A stretch of DNA of 61,167 nucleotides. Origin: Multifurca ochricompacta. Its lineage: Eukaryota > Basidiomycota > Agaricomycetes > Russulales > Russulaceae. The position numbers were made by a program, and so were the translations under genes. Positions 1-10,855 of this stretch are shown here, piece by piece (position 1 is the stretch's first letter; every line of letters starts with the position of its first letter). The stretch is taken from contig WTXG01000217.1 of NCBI GenBank assembly GCA_022496185.1, positions 1 through 61,167 on the forward strand. The letters run 5' to 3'. Below the pieces are notes generated by a model, which was given only the letters and a program-made list of their open reading frames with translations, was not told the origin of the DNA and ran no database searches.

Positions 1-1733
1 GGGGGGATGACGATGTGGCTCAATTGGAGGAGCAGATACGGACATTGGAGAATAAGCTTTCGAACGCGCAAGGTGAGGCGGATAGGGTACGGACAGAGGC
101 GGAGGTGGCCGCCGCTGCGTGGGTCGTGGAGAAAGCGTCATGGGATTAGAACGTGAGGGGTTCCAAATCGAACGTGCGCAGTGGGCCGAACTCTCGGAGA
201 CACTGGAGGGCGAGCGAGCGATGTGGGAGCAAGAACGTGAAGAGATCCTCGCGCAAGCGAAAGATCAAATTGCGAACGCGGCGGAGGGGTTGCGCGACCT
301 CGTTCAGCGATTCGACATCCCGCTCTTCTCACGCGAGTCTAGTCTCGGCGTTTTTGTGGATGCTCTCGGGCGGTACCTCGAAAAGCATAACGCGCAGGTG
401 TCGGAAACGTTACTCGCGGTGGAAGTAGAGAAGCGCATGGCGATGTCGAAGGAGTTGGAGGTTACCAAGGCATTGTTGCAAGCTCGCTCACTGGTAAGTC
501 ATCCTTTTTTTTTTTTCTTGTTCCTTCTGCCTTGAAGGACTTCGAGAGCGCCCCCCCTTCTTCTACCAAGTGTGTTCGTTATATTCAGATGTTGCTCACT
601 CCCACAGAGCAGCAGCAACAGCAGCAGCAGCCGTGGCGGCCCATCTGCTACCTCTTCCTCTTCCTCTCCTTCCTCCTCCTTTCCATCAATCACCTCAACC
701 ACCGAATCCGAATTCGAACCCAGGCCGACCGAAGCAATCGCATTCGCCAAGGACGCGACGAGCATCGTCGCGATCTTGCAACCCCTTTGGCTTACACTAC
801 CCTCCCCGGAAGCGCGTGCGACACGGTTGAGCAGCGCCGCGAGACCTTTCAGAGCTGGAAATGGAAGGACGTCTCCGAGTTTACGTCCTGGAAGACCGGG
901 AAGTCCAAGTCCTGGCGTGGTATCGATCAGCGATATGGATGTGCGCGCTCTCAAGAGTCTCTACACGCCCGGTGGCTCGGGCTCGAACTCGGGCTCCAGC
1001 CCTATCCCCGGTCCCGGTTCCAGCACCAGCACCAGCACCATCGCAGGCACACCGGGTACACCGGGCTCTCCAGTCGTTCTCGACGGGGGGGTGGGGGTTG
1101 GTATCGGTGGGGGAACGGGGACGTTCAGTGTCGAGGCATTCGCGTTACGGGTGCAGGCACTCATCGCTGACGATCGGGCGTTAATGGAACGATTGATTCG
1201 GTTCGCGCAAGCTCATGATTTATTGAAGAAGAATGCGGAACGGGCTCAGAAACTCGCGCAGGATAGTAATGTCGCTCTTGAGACTTATCAACGACAAGTG
1301 AGAGTACTTGAAGAACAAATTGGTCGTTCTGATAATTGGTATGTTTTTTTTGGATTTGATTTGTGAACATGAATATACAAAAAAAAAAAATATTCTTCCC
1401 CTCCCCCTCCCCCAATTGACACGCACTTTTTCTCTTTCTTTTAATAGGCAGGAACAAGCTGAACGATTGGAAGCTGAGAAATTGGCTGTAGAAGAACAAG
1501 CGGCCGAACAGGCCAACACGCTCCGACAACTCACTGAAGCAAACGCGAGTCTCTCCGCACGAGCTTTACAACTCGCTGAGGATGCGGCGAGGGCACAAGA
1601 AGAGTTAAGGGCGGTTAAAGTTGGGTCAGAACGGGAACAGGAACAACGTCTCGCCCTTCTTGAAGAGATTAATCTCGTTCAGACAGAGAATGGAAATTTG
1701 CGTCAGCAACTTCGTGCTCTTGGCAAACTATAG
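1..1733 (+). CDS. Coiled-coil protein, Uds1-like (5' partial)
   Basis: The gene enters from the left edge and ends at the TAG at 1731-1733. Exons read as 1-493, 608-1338 and 1448-1733, joined by GT-AG introns (GTAAGT at 494, GTATGT at 1339). The N-terminal part is a Glu/Lys/Arg-rich heptad coiled coil with regularly spaced Trp. The middle is a low-complexity Ser/Pro/Gly linker. A conserved-looking block follows, with motifs such as LIADDRALMERLIRFAQAHD and LLKKNAERAQKLAQ, and the C-terminus is a second long coiled coil. The block resembles the fungal Up-regulated during septation 1 (Uds1) family, recalled from memory and unchecked; a septation or cytoskeletal role would be inference. The frame changes near 147, where one additional T would restore a continuous coiled coil (see findings). 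The start lies outside the window. Confidence 0.6.
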
Positions 1734-2780
1734 CCCTCCCCCGCCCGAACGAATTTTTTTCCCCGGGGGGGGGGGATGTTTTTTTTTTTTTTTTTTTTTT
1801 ATATATATTACGGAGAGTGGGACTGTATCTGTATATATATAATAATTGTTTCTTTTCCTTTATTTTCTTTTTGTCCATCATCTACTTGATATTATATTTA
1901 ATTGGACGGCACAAGGGCGTATTTCATGTTATTGGTTTCATTGAAAACATCTACCAAACGAAAAAGATAAACGCGCTTTTAAAAACTGGGCTTACAGACC
2001 GGGTTAGCTGATCAGGTAGAAGACGACCGCACACCAATCACAAACGCACCTAGCGGCAAAAACCAAAAACCACCCCTCTTTTCACTGCCGCAACAACAGA
2101 GACCGATTCTACACACGACAACACGACACACACACACACAACTCCCCACAGCTAGCTCTAAGGTGAGGCTGTCGATCATACGTTCGTAAGCGAACTATAA
2201 CAATCCGATTTTTTTTTTTTTTGGCCGAAGACCCCCCCCCCCTCCCCCCTCAACGAGGAGAGAGCTCTCTCACTTGTACCATGTGATGCGCGCGCACGCG
2301 CCTACATCTTCTGCACTGTATTATCATGGAAATCCAGAGTGGCCCATCCCACGCCGCTCATTATTTACCAAGAAAACTCGACATTCACACCCCTATCTTT
2401 CATGGATAGAGCCCATACCTTTCTTTTTTTTTTTTTCTTTTTTTTTCTTTTTTTTGACCCCTACACTACTATTTAATGGTTTATCCCACCTAACTCCACT
2501 AATTACTAAACTCTGACGGTGGTCTCCTACATATGTAATGAATGGCTTAACTTATTCAACCTATCTTTTATGGCTCACCCAAATGTATTTACTGAGGCAC
2601 CGAAAGTGAATACGACCGCTCTTGCTCTAGGAAGCTGCATGCGGAATAGAAATTGGATTTTTTTTAAAAAAAAAAAAAACGAAAAGATAACAACAACAAA
2701 AAAAAAAATAATAATAATACAGAATACAGAGCACCCTCCCCACCGTTAACACCCAACCCACCCCCCACCCCCCATTTACA
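1734..2780. other. Intergenic spacer with homopolymer tracts
   Basis: Convergent 3' ends of the Uds1-like gene and the Virilizer gene. The spacer holds a run of C, G and T homopolymers at about 1756-1800, further T tracts near 2210 and 2425, a short CA repeat near 2130, and A-rich tracts at 2664-2716. No coding segment or RNA gene is recognisable. Confidence 0.6.
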
Positions 2781-3168
2781 TCAAGAACCAAATGGTGCGC
2801 CAAGTCCCATCGCATACGGATTCTGTGGCAATACAGAAATAGGAATGGCATCATCACCGGGGAGGATGATGATGAAGCCATCACCGTAGCCGATTGAAAC
2901 TCCTACCATACTCATAAAAATCAAAACGAAAAATAAAAAAAAATCAAAAAAAAGAATAAGAGCACGCACATCGACATGAGTGCTCGGCAATCGACTCGTA
3001 TTCTGCCTCGCGCTCGGCGTCTGTCTCAACGCCCTAAAATCATTGGCCGTATACGTCTTGGTAAGACCTGTTACTGCTGGACTGCGTAATAAGGCTGTTG
3101 GTGGGGAGACGGTGACCATATTCAAGACACCTCGTGCGTGAGGCGGTGTCATCGCACGGTGTTGTGGG

Positions 3169-3203
<35 letters not shown>

Positions 3204-3207
3204 TTGC

Positions 3208-3240
<33 letters not shown>

Positions 3241-6200
3241 CCCGTCCCCATCATTGTCGTCGCCATTTTTGTTGTTGTTGTCGTTGTTGATGTTGTCGTT
3301 GTCGTCGTCGTCATCGTCCCCGTTGCTGTTGGTAACCCCCCTGCTGCTGCTGCTGCAGCTGCTGTGGCCGTAGAAGATGAGGATAAAGAAGAGAATCCGG
3401 GTAATAGATGTGATTCGAGTTGCCTTTCTGTGGATAGATGAAGTAAAGTCCGCAAGGAGAGACGTACGTCGGCCGTTGGGGACGGGAGAAAAGTAAACGG
3501 ATGTAACGGTGCGTCTTCCACCGCGGTCGTATTCAAATGCATGCGCACGTGTTCAAGCGTAGGTCTTCGGAAATTAGCAACGGAGACGGCGGTGGCAGCG
3601 GTGGTGATGGTGGTGGTGGTGGTAGGAGTAGATGAAGCACCATCGTCCGCCGAGGCGAGAGCATCGCAGAGTTGTGCAAAAGTGTCCGTCGAGATGTTAT
3701 GAAGCGTCGCGAGTTGTGGGAGACCGGCGTGGGATTGACCGACGAGCCATTCGAGTAAAGAGAGTATAGCTGGTGCTTCATCGATATTATGACCAACACC
3801 GCCACTACCACCACTACCACCTCCTGTTCCTGTTCCTGTTCCTGTTCCTGCTCCTGCTCCTGCTCCAGAAGCAGCGGCGAGTGCTAACAACGCGTCACCC
3901 ATCTCGGTCGACAATCTATCTGGTTCGATAATCTTGATCGGTACTAGTCTAAGCGCGTCGAGAGCGTGCGAGACGGGCTTCAAAGCCGGTGGTACATGTT
4001 GCACAGCACGAAGAAAGACAAGGGCGAGTGCAAAGCACAAATTATGATCCAACGACGATTCATCTGACGGTTGCTGTTGCTGTTCTGGTTGTAACAACAC
4101 CTGAGCTAGTTCTACCTGTTCAAACGACGCGATCCGGTTCGTCAACAACAAGTTCATGGCCGTAACGACCAAACCGGCCGGTTCCGGTTCCGTCACTATG
4201 AAAGTGTGAATCCTGACTGCCTCCTCCGAGGACGTCGTCCCGCGCATGAAATCGTGTAACAAGCGGAGGGAGACGGAGACCTGATGCGCCTTTATCGCGA
4301 ATAGATCCGGCGGGGCCTTAAAACCTTCTTCCACTGAGAGTACACGTAGCGCAGAGCACAATGAGTGCAATTCCTCCAACACAAGCCACTCCGCGATCCC
4401 CGAAACACCCCCATCGAGTTCTGCGAGCCTACGCACGAGGTGTGCTCGTCCGTCTCCATCAAGAGTGCGAAAGAACGCGGCGAGTTCTGGTAGAATGCGT
4501 GGCAGAGCTCGACGCACAGAGGCAGTGGTATTGGTGGTGGTGACGACCGCGTTCCCTCCTGCTCCACCACCAGTAGCATCAGCTCCAGGTACGTAAGGTT
4601 CGAGAGGAAGCACGAGGTCAACAAGACTAAGAGCATTTTGTACACGTCTAATCGGATCCTGCGACGCCACGTTCGCACCCGCAATGTCCGCCCCACGCCT
4701 CATCAACACGCGCAACACGAGTTCCGGTTCAAGCGCGCGCACGACCTCGATGCACGTTCCCCGCAACGCCTGCACTACCATCCGCGCACCATCATTGAAG
4801 GAGTTGAGCGTGTCAGCCGCATCCACACACACGAACAGGTCCGCCGCTGCGTTGACCAGAGCATGTGCCGCGCGGCCCGGCAGCATTGGATGTATAGGGA
4901 TCAGACGTAAGAGCACTTGGAGAAGCTCGTCTGCACCCGACAAAAGGTCCGCTAACTGTGCGCGCAAGCAGGATGAGGATGATGATAATGATAATGATGA
5001 TGACCCAGTCGTGAGAAGAGGTGGAGGCGGTGTGAGTGAGAAATATGCTTGAGCATCTGCGACTAACACTTCGAGCACTGCGAGCAGGTGGAGCGGAAGC
5101 CCGTGCGTGTTTTGCGCCCACAAGGCGTTAAGGGCTGCCCATTCGCCGGTACCAGGTTCCCCCGTCTCGAGTTCATGCATGAGCAGTGCGATCGCGACGC
5201 GCATCGGACGCAGGGCGTCAGCAGTGACGGGTCGCGCGAGGGGACGCACGAGCTCCTCGACCGCGGACGGAAGTCCATCGTCTGCGAGAAGCGCGAGGGA
5301 GTGTAGGATACCACGTTCGGTGTCGTTAATCGCAGAGAAACCGGGCTGGAGTTGAAGAAGACATTTGACGAGGTGAGGAGATAGGAAGGCTCGCGGGTCG
5401 CGCGTGAGGTCGTAAAGGAGGTGCTCAGCGTGAATACCGGAGCGCGTCGGCGTGTCATCATCCATCATGCATTCGAGGCGGAAAATCATCTGCCGCAAGA
5501 GGAGGAGGCGATTCAGAGTCTTGCATATCCAAAAAAAAACAGGTCCCACAGCGTTCTCGTCAGACAGGGATCAGAATGGGTCAACGGTGAAACGTGCGCA
5601 CCTCACGGTAATGCGGTACGCCCTGCCACACACGCATGATAGCAAAGGCACGTGAGCGGCATAGTTCATTTGGCACGCTATCCGCCCACGCATAGGCCGC
5701 GAGCACGCACGCGACGCCAACCCACGCTCGGAGCTCAACGAGACCCTCCTCCTCAACGATATGCGCAGCAAGATCGGGGTGGGTGACGAGGGCATGCAGA
5801 GCGACGCCGAAGGATGGTTCATCGCTACCGAGGTCGCGCAACACCTCTCTCGCTAGCGTAAAGGATCTTTGAGGGTTCCAAATCGCAGCAGAGAGCTCTT
5901 CCCAGCCACGCAGACGATTAATCACGCGCTGTGCTGCTCGCTTGACATAAGGCTCTAGCCCTGGGCTCCGTAAGAGGGTTTCAAGTTCTTTTGGGAGATT
6001 CGCTACAACGAACTCCTTTGCGATGTCTGGGTTCGCAGCTGCGATAAGCAAATGGTCGAGCGTGTCTTCATCCATGAAGGAAGTGTCAAATACTGCTTGG
6101 ATGTCGATACGGTCCTTGAGGGTTTGGGTAAATGAGTGGTATGTAGTGAGATGGCAAAATGAGTCATACAATCAGGAGCCGCGAGAGCTCGCGGTGTTGG

Positions 6201-7264
6201 CAAGCGACGCGGGAGAGGATTCCAGCCACCAAGTAAGATTGATTCTCACTCTGTATGACGCGCGTATAAGCAAGAGAATCCATGAGGGTATGTTGGAAGC
6301 AAGGGAGAGTACCTTGGGACCAATTGCGTCTGCGACCCTGTCGGCGAAACGCTGCAAAACCTCAAGCGGGACGTCATCTGCAACTGGCTGACTCGTCAGC
6401 TGATAAGCGTAATCGAGGTCAAAGTCGATGGGGTCCTCGTCAAGATCTGAGTGAAGATATGGGAACTCGGGGAGATCCCAGTCGTCGTTGGTCGGCTTGA
6501 GACAGAACATGAGACGGATAAGTAGGGGGAGAGGTGGCGCATCAGGAATGAGGGCGAGGAGGTTGCGTGTTAAGATTGTTGGATCATCCAAGTTTGCGGG
6601 ATCGAGTGCAGGAGATAAAGGTGCCAGGTCGAGGGATGGCAGTACGTTGGGAAAATATGATGAGGGCGCAGAGGGCAGCTCGGAGGCAACGTCGCCATAT
6701 ATAGCCATGGAGATTTTGGTGAAGTTACCCTTGACTATCATGAGACGAGATGCAAACTAAAGGTAGTTGTGACCGGATGAGAAATACGGTGGAAGGGGGA
6801 GAGGGATACTTGAAGCAGACCTCGGCCCCCATATCTACAGGAAATTCGGCATAACCACCAGCGTATGCTATGGATGTCGGTATAAGGACATTGGTAGCCT
6901 TCTGTTTTTGTTTCGGGTCGCTAATAATGGGATGTGCATTGAAGAAAACGTCAAGGAGGAAGGCCTCTGGCTCTGTCGCCCTTTCATCGTTAATAAACCA
7001 CCCCCGATGTGATTGTTAGTGAGCGTGAATAGAAGATTTTTAAAAAGCATGACGACCTCTCAAGGTGACATAGCTTTGACAATCCCACGAGGGATGGTGA
7101 GAAGAGAGAAAGAGGACTCACGAGACGATCTGAGGTTGCTCTGCGAAGGGTAAGGCGTCCTTTGGAAATATTCGTAAAAGACGAACGCGAACTGGTGAAG
7201 AGAACCTTAAAGCGGCAAGATTTGAAGGACCTGCGGGTTCTAGAGTAGACCAATGAAGTAACAT
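2781..7264 (-). CDS. Virilizer/VIRMA homologue, m6A writer complex scaffold
   Basis: Seven exons fit consistent phases: 7264-7122, 6980-6821, 6756-6313, 6250-6170, 6114-5602, 5519-2970 and 2902-2781, giving about 1,340 residues. The ATG at 7264 opens with MLLHWSTLEP. The first exons hold a VIR_N-type domain: a strand ending RVRLLRIFP, then EAFLLDVFFN, and MIVKGNFTKISMAIYGDV, which match the family's LDLFFNN and GWY..LTLAIYG positions. The body is alpha-helical, with a Thr-rich stretch and a poly-Gln run (CAG/CAA, about 3166-3240). The C-terminus has RQNTSRLPSTHVD, the family's conserved NTSRPPSMHVDDF-type motif, completed after the last intron by EF. In other eukaryotes this protein scaffolds METTL3/14-WTAP in the nucleus. 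One base appears to be missing near 2884. The 141-nt first intron and the 6820 donor are the least certain junctions. Confidence 0.85.
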
Positions 7265-7463
7265 TTAGTAAAGGGGAACGAAGGAACGAGGGCAGGAGCA
7301 GGAGCAGGGGCAGGAGCAGGGGTAGGGAGAGAGGGAGGGAGGACAGCACAGCACAGCACTTGGCACACTTGGCACGAGACTTTAATCTCAGCGCGACCGA
7401 GCGACCGAGCAAGTGACTTGAACTTGTTGTCCTCGCCCTCACCCTCGTCCTCGCTCTACCGCC
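7265..7463. promoter_or_regulatory. Divergent promoter region between Virilizer and ORM genes
   Basis: Only 199 bp separate the two ATGs, which point in opposite directions, so both genes must share this stretch for promoter and 5' UTRs. It contains a purine-rich imperfect repeat of GGCAGGAGCAGG type (about 7290-7325) followed by a short CAGCA repeat. No TATA box is evident. Shared control is an inference from spacing alone. Confidence 0.5.
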
Positions 7464-8399
7464 ATGAGCGGTCTCAACCCACCTAACATCAAACTTCCTG
7501 GCCTTACTTTACATCCAGACAGCAACGTATCTCACAAACGAACTCGTAGCAGCAGCTTTCTCAAAGTCGAACACGTAGACAGTTCAAACGAAGAAGCGCT
7601 AGACCAAGCCGCCTACGCAAACATCAATGCTGAGTGGGTCAACCGCAAAGGTTTGGGCTTATAACTTATAACTTTTCCTTTCTTTCTTTAATCTTCGTGT
7701 TGTAAAGGTGCTTGGATGATCCATGTCGTTCTCATCGCAACAGGCAAAGTCATCATCGACGCCATTCCTGGAGTGACGCAAAACATATCCTGGACGGCCG
7801 TCAATCTGTCCTATCTCGCTGTGCGTTTCCACAAATACACATCATCCATCCCTCTGACCTCTTCCACCCTCATTAGTGCTCATACCTTATGTTTCATTGG
7901 GTTACCGGCATTCCGTTCGGCAGCGAGTTGCATGGTGGCGCATATGATGATCTCACTCTTTGGGAACAGATAGACGGCGGTGCGCAGAACACCCCTTCTC
8001 GAAAGTGGCTCTTCTCTGTCCCCGTTGGCCTGTACGTCTTCATTCACCCTCACACACACATAAATTAACACCCGTTCCGCGAAACATAGTTTCTTGCTCT
8101 CCACCCATTACACGAATTATAACCCATGGCTGTTCGCTGTCAACTTGTCTGCCCTCATCTTTACCCTAGTGCCCAAGCTTCCCATCGTTGCGTGTCTTTC
8201 TTTCCTTATCTGATTGCCTTCCCTGACACAGTCTTCCTCTGCACCCTTCACCCAGGCTCATAGACAGCGTTTACGTATCCTTCCGGATGACCCTTCGGGC
8301 ATCGCAACGCCGATGAGCAACATTTCTGGCACCAGCACGCCACCGGATTACTTCCGTCCGCCGCCTGAACTCCATTTAACAGAAGCACAATTTGAATGA
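7464..8399 (+). CDS. ORM1/ORMDL-family regulator of serine palmitoyltransferase
   Basis: Five exons fit: 7464-7650, 7708-7820, 7877-8031, 8090-8186 and about 8256-8399, giving 231 residues, normal for fungal Orm proteins. Family signatures are clear: NAEWVNRKGAWMIH, IPGVTQNISWTAVNLSYL, GAYDDLTLWEQIDGGAQ, KWLFSVPVG and STHYTNYNPWLFAVNLSAL, with hydrophobic membrane segments around them. Orm proteins sit in the ER membrane and inhibit serine palmitoyltransferase, the first step of sphingolipid synthesis. The N-terminal tail carries RTRSSS (residues 26-31), an RxRxxS site of the kind phosphorylated by Ypk1 in yeast to relieve inhibition. The last junction could instead use the AG at 8231, adding eight residues. 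The start is a good-context ATG (GCCATGAGC). Confidence 0.92.
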
Positions 8400-8790
8400 A
8401 GGGGATGCTGGATTACGTAAGGAAGTGGAAAGTTGAAATTGTCGCATCGCATGTCTCACAAGCAAGCATTCAAAAAATCAATCCCCCCCTCAAGTTGGCT
8501 TTTTTAATTCTCCCGCACTTTTTTTGAAAGATACGTAATACATTAGCTTTCCCTTTTCTTTTTTGTCGTCCTCTTCCACTTGTACCAGCTTTTGTTTCTT
8601 TCTATGCACGTAGTCCTCTCTTGAACGGTACCACCCTTCACCCACAACAGACAAGTTGGCTGGCTTGCTTTTTAATCCGATTAGGATTTTTTTATGACGA
8701 CGCTTTGAGCAGATCTTGGTATTGCAGCAGTCGCAATCTTTGGGTAGGATATAAGTGAAACAGAAATGATCTGTGGCAAAAGCGATACGC

Positions 8791-10248
8791 TCACAAATTC
8801 CGCAATAGCATGAGAATCGTCACCTTTCCCACAGCAGGAATATACAACGACGCCTACGAAAGGACGCACACACGTTGAGAGCCTCAGATACAGGGGAGGG
8901 AAGTAGGGCGGACGGACCTTTTCCCGAACGTCGACTTCGAAGTTCTTATCCGCCGCCACGTTCACGCAAACGCACCCGTCCTTCAACGCCGTCGTGGGAA
9001 CCTTATACGTCGCGCTCGGAACGGCGGAGACGACCACATCTGAGAGGGCGAGACATCGGGCGAGATCGAATTCGGGAGGTGCCGGTCTCACGACGTGATG
9101 TGGGTGATACGCCCTTCGTTGCCGCGCGATTCCACCACCACCACCGCCGCCGCCGCCGCCGCTTGGTCGTTTGGTATATTCTTGGATGGAGTCTATGTCT
9201 ACGGAAAAGACGCGTGCGCCATCATTGGCCAGGAGTGCCGCGAGCGGGCGACCGACTACCTCCGATCTGGCATTAGGCGCGGGAGGGATGAGATAGAAAA
9301 CTCGAAAAAAAAAACGCAGCAACGAAAACAAAACGACTCACCGGTTGATGACGGTGATGATTCGGCCGTAGGCGCGGTCTCCGTAGGGTAAGAGCGCATT
9401 GTATACGCCCACACGCTCGAGGGCTTTCACGACGCCAAGTGGGGTGCAAGGTAAGATCGACTTGACCGTTCCCGGTGGTGGTACATCATCTTTGAGTGGG
9501 GCCGGAGTGTGGGCCAGAGAGGGTGATGACGCTAACAAAGACTTGGGTTCGAGGTATCGGATGCTTTTTTTTTGGTTAATTAAGTGAACAGGTTGAGAAA
9601 GAGCCGGAGGGGGGAAAAGACTCACTTGTGATAGAGGTTGAAGTGGAATTTATAGTTGAGCCCTTCGACATCTTTGAACGGTGAGACGATTTGTTGTAGA
9701 TAATGATCCTGCTCCTTTCCGAAAATAGGGTAATACACCTGGGGGGGGGAAAGCATTGATGAGGATGAGGTTGAGAGGACGAGGCAAAGTTACAATAACG
9801 GGGGAATCGGACGACGCACCATGATCCCATCGACCGTATCGTCCGCGTTGGCCTCTATGATGGCCTCTTCGACGCCCACTCCGTCACTATTGCCATTTAG
9901 GTTACCATTACCGTCGCCAAGCGCGGAGCCCAACTCGCGCAACTCAAAGGCGATACCCAACGCGGCGCATTGTTTGCGGGTGAACTCGGCATAAGACCGG
10001 CTGGGCGTGCTCGCGGTAGCGAGGATGCCGACGATTTTGGGGGGCGCTCGCGTCGGTGTCAGGGATGCTAGGCTCGTTTTGACTTCGGCGAGGAAGGGTT
10101 CAGCGATTGTGTCTGCTTTAAGAAGGATACCTTTAGGCGCTGGAGCTGTTGCGGGCGTCGTCATCGTCGTCGTTTCTGCCTCTGCCTTTGCCTCTGGCTG
10201 TGTGCCTGTACCTGTGCCTGTCTCTGTCTCTGTCTGTATAGCTGGCAT
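8791..10248 (-). CDS. MTD1: NAD-dependent 5,10-methylenetetrahydrofolate dehydrogenase
   Basis: Five exons fit: 10248-9820, 9738-9626, 9563-9342, 9266-8918 and 8853-8791, giving 391 residues against about 320 in yeast Mtd1. Diagnostic blocks are EAIIEANADDTVDGIMVYYP, KDVEGLNYKFHFNLYHN, SILPCTPLGVVKALE, the Rossmann segment VINRSEVVGRPLAALLAN and the C-terminal GKVTILMLLRN. The enzyme oxidises methylene-THF to methenyl-THF with NAD+ in the cytosol, feeding one-carbon units to purine synthesis. Extra length comes from a low-complexity Thr/Glu/Ala N-terminus and a poly-Gly insertion (GGC repeats near 9140-9160) beside the cofactor domain. An upstream in-frame GTG at 10293 exists, but the ATG at 10248 is preferred. 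It ends about 390 bp after the ORM gene, in convergent orientation. Confidence 0.92.
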
Positions 10249-10434
10249 CGCTGATGCTATCGTTTTGTAGAACTGTTTGGAGGGTTCACCCACTCAAGGA
10301 AAGTAACTTTAAAGGTGACTTAATCAGATTAGATTTAATTAGATTTGATGATTAGATTTCTGATCTGATTACTAAATTGTGTGTGAAATTTCCTCCGAAT
10401 GGTCGTGTAATGCAATCTCAACTTGTAAAAGGTA

Positions 10435-10519
10435 GCCCTCGTTGTCTAATGGTCATGACGTCAGACTTCTATACACGATGGGCATCTGGAGGCTCCGGGT
10501 TCGAGTCCCGGCGGGGGTA
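10435..10519 (+). tRNA. tRNA-Arg(TCT) with a 12-nt intron
   Basis: The acceptor stem GCCCTCG pairs with CGGGGGT (one G-U at the end and one U-G inside). A D-arm with TCTAATGG and a T-arm CCGGG-TTCGAGT-CCCGG follow. The anticodon stem CAGA/TCTG encloses a loop whose anticodon is TCT. Twelve extra bases (TACACGATGGGC) lie one base 3' of the anticodon, the standard position for a eukaryotic tRNA intron. The mature length is 73 nt before CCA addition. A T6 run at 10521-10526 is a good RNA polymerase III terminator. Confidence 0.9.
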
Positions 10520-10520
10520 A

Positions 10521-10526
10521 CTTTTT
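10521..10526 (+). terminator. Pol III terminator of tRNA-Arg
   Basis: Six T residues directly after the tRNA 3' end, the usual eukaryotic RNA polymerase III stop signal. Confidence 0.8.
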
Positions 10527-10855
10527 TCCTCGTCATCGCGCCCTCACCTCACTCTGACTATAACTCTGATTCTGACTTTGATTTTCTGACTCTGCATTTT
10601 ACGTGAATTTCTATCATCCTTTTGACCCGCTTTCTCATCAAGTCGGGTCTTGTCTTATTTTACGCCGCTCTTACGCAAAGTCGAGCCATTGAGTGATGCG
10701 ATCCTGGCGCCAGATGTGCCTGTGGTATCGCACCCGACGCTTCCGCTCCTTTTGCGGGTGTATTCATTACCCATGGACATGAGCTTATATGCGCCCAGAT
10801 CTCGTCCCCCCACGTGTTTTGATAGGACGTATCTTGACCATCTACCCCCATCATC

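Noticed and set aside
73..149. Possible 77-nt GT-AG intron in the first gene
   Set aside because: It keeps frame, but the removed sequence continues the coiled-coil and Trp periodicity, so a single-base deletion fits better. Left open in findings.
961..1164. Low-complexity Pro/Glu frame opposite the Uds1-like linker
   Set aside because: Shadow of a Gly/Ser-rich linker on the other strand.
3134..3373. Plus-strand frame rich in Val/Ala/Ser opposite the Virilizer gene
   Set aside because: It is only the antisense translation of poly-Gln and poly-Thr codons.
10249..10293. Upstream GTG start for the MTD1 gene
   Set aside because: Non-ATG start; the ATG at 10248 gives the normal protein, and the extension has no family support.
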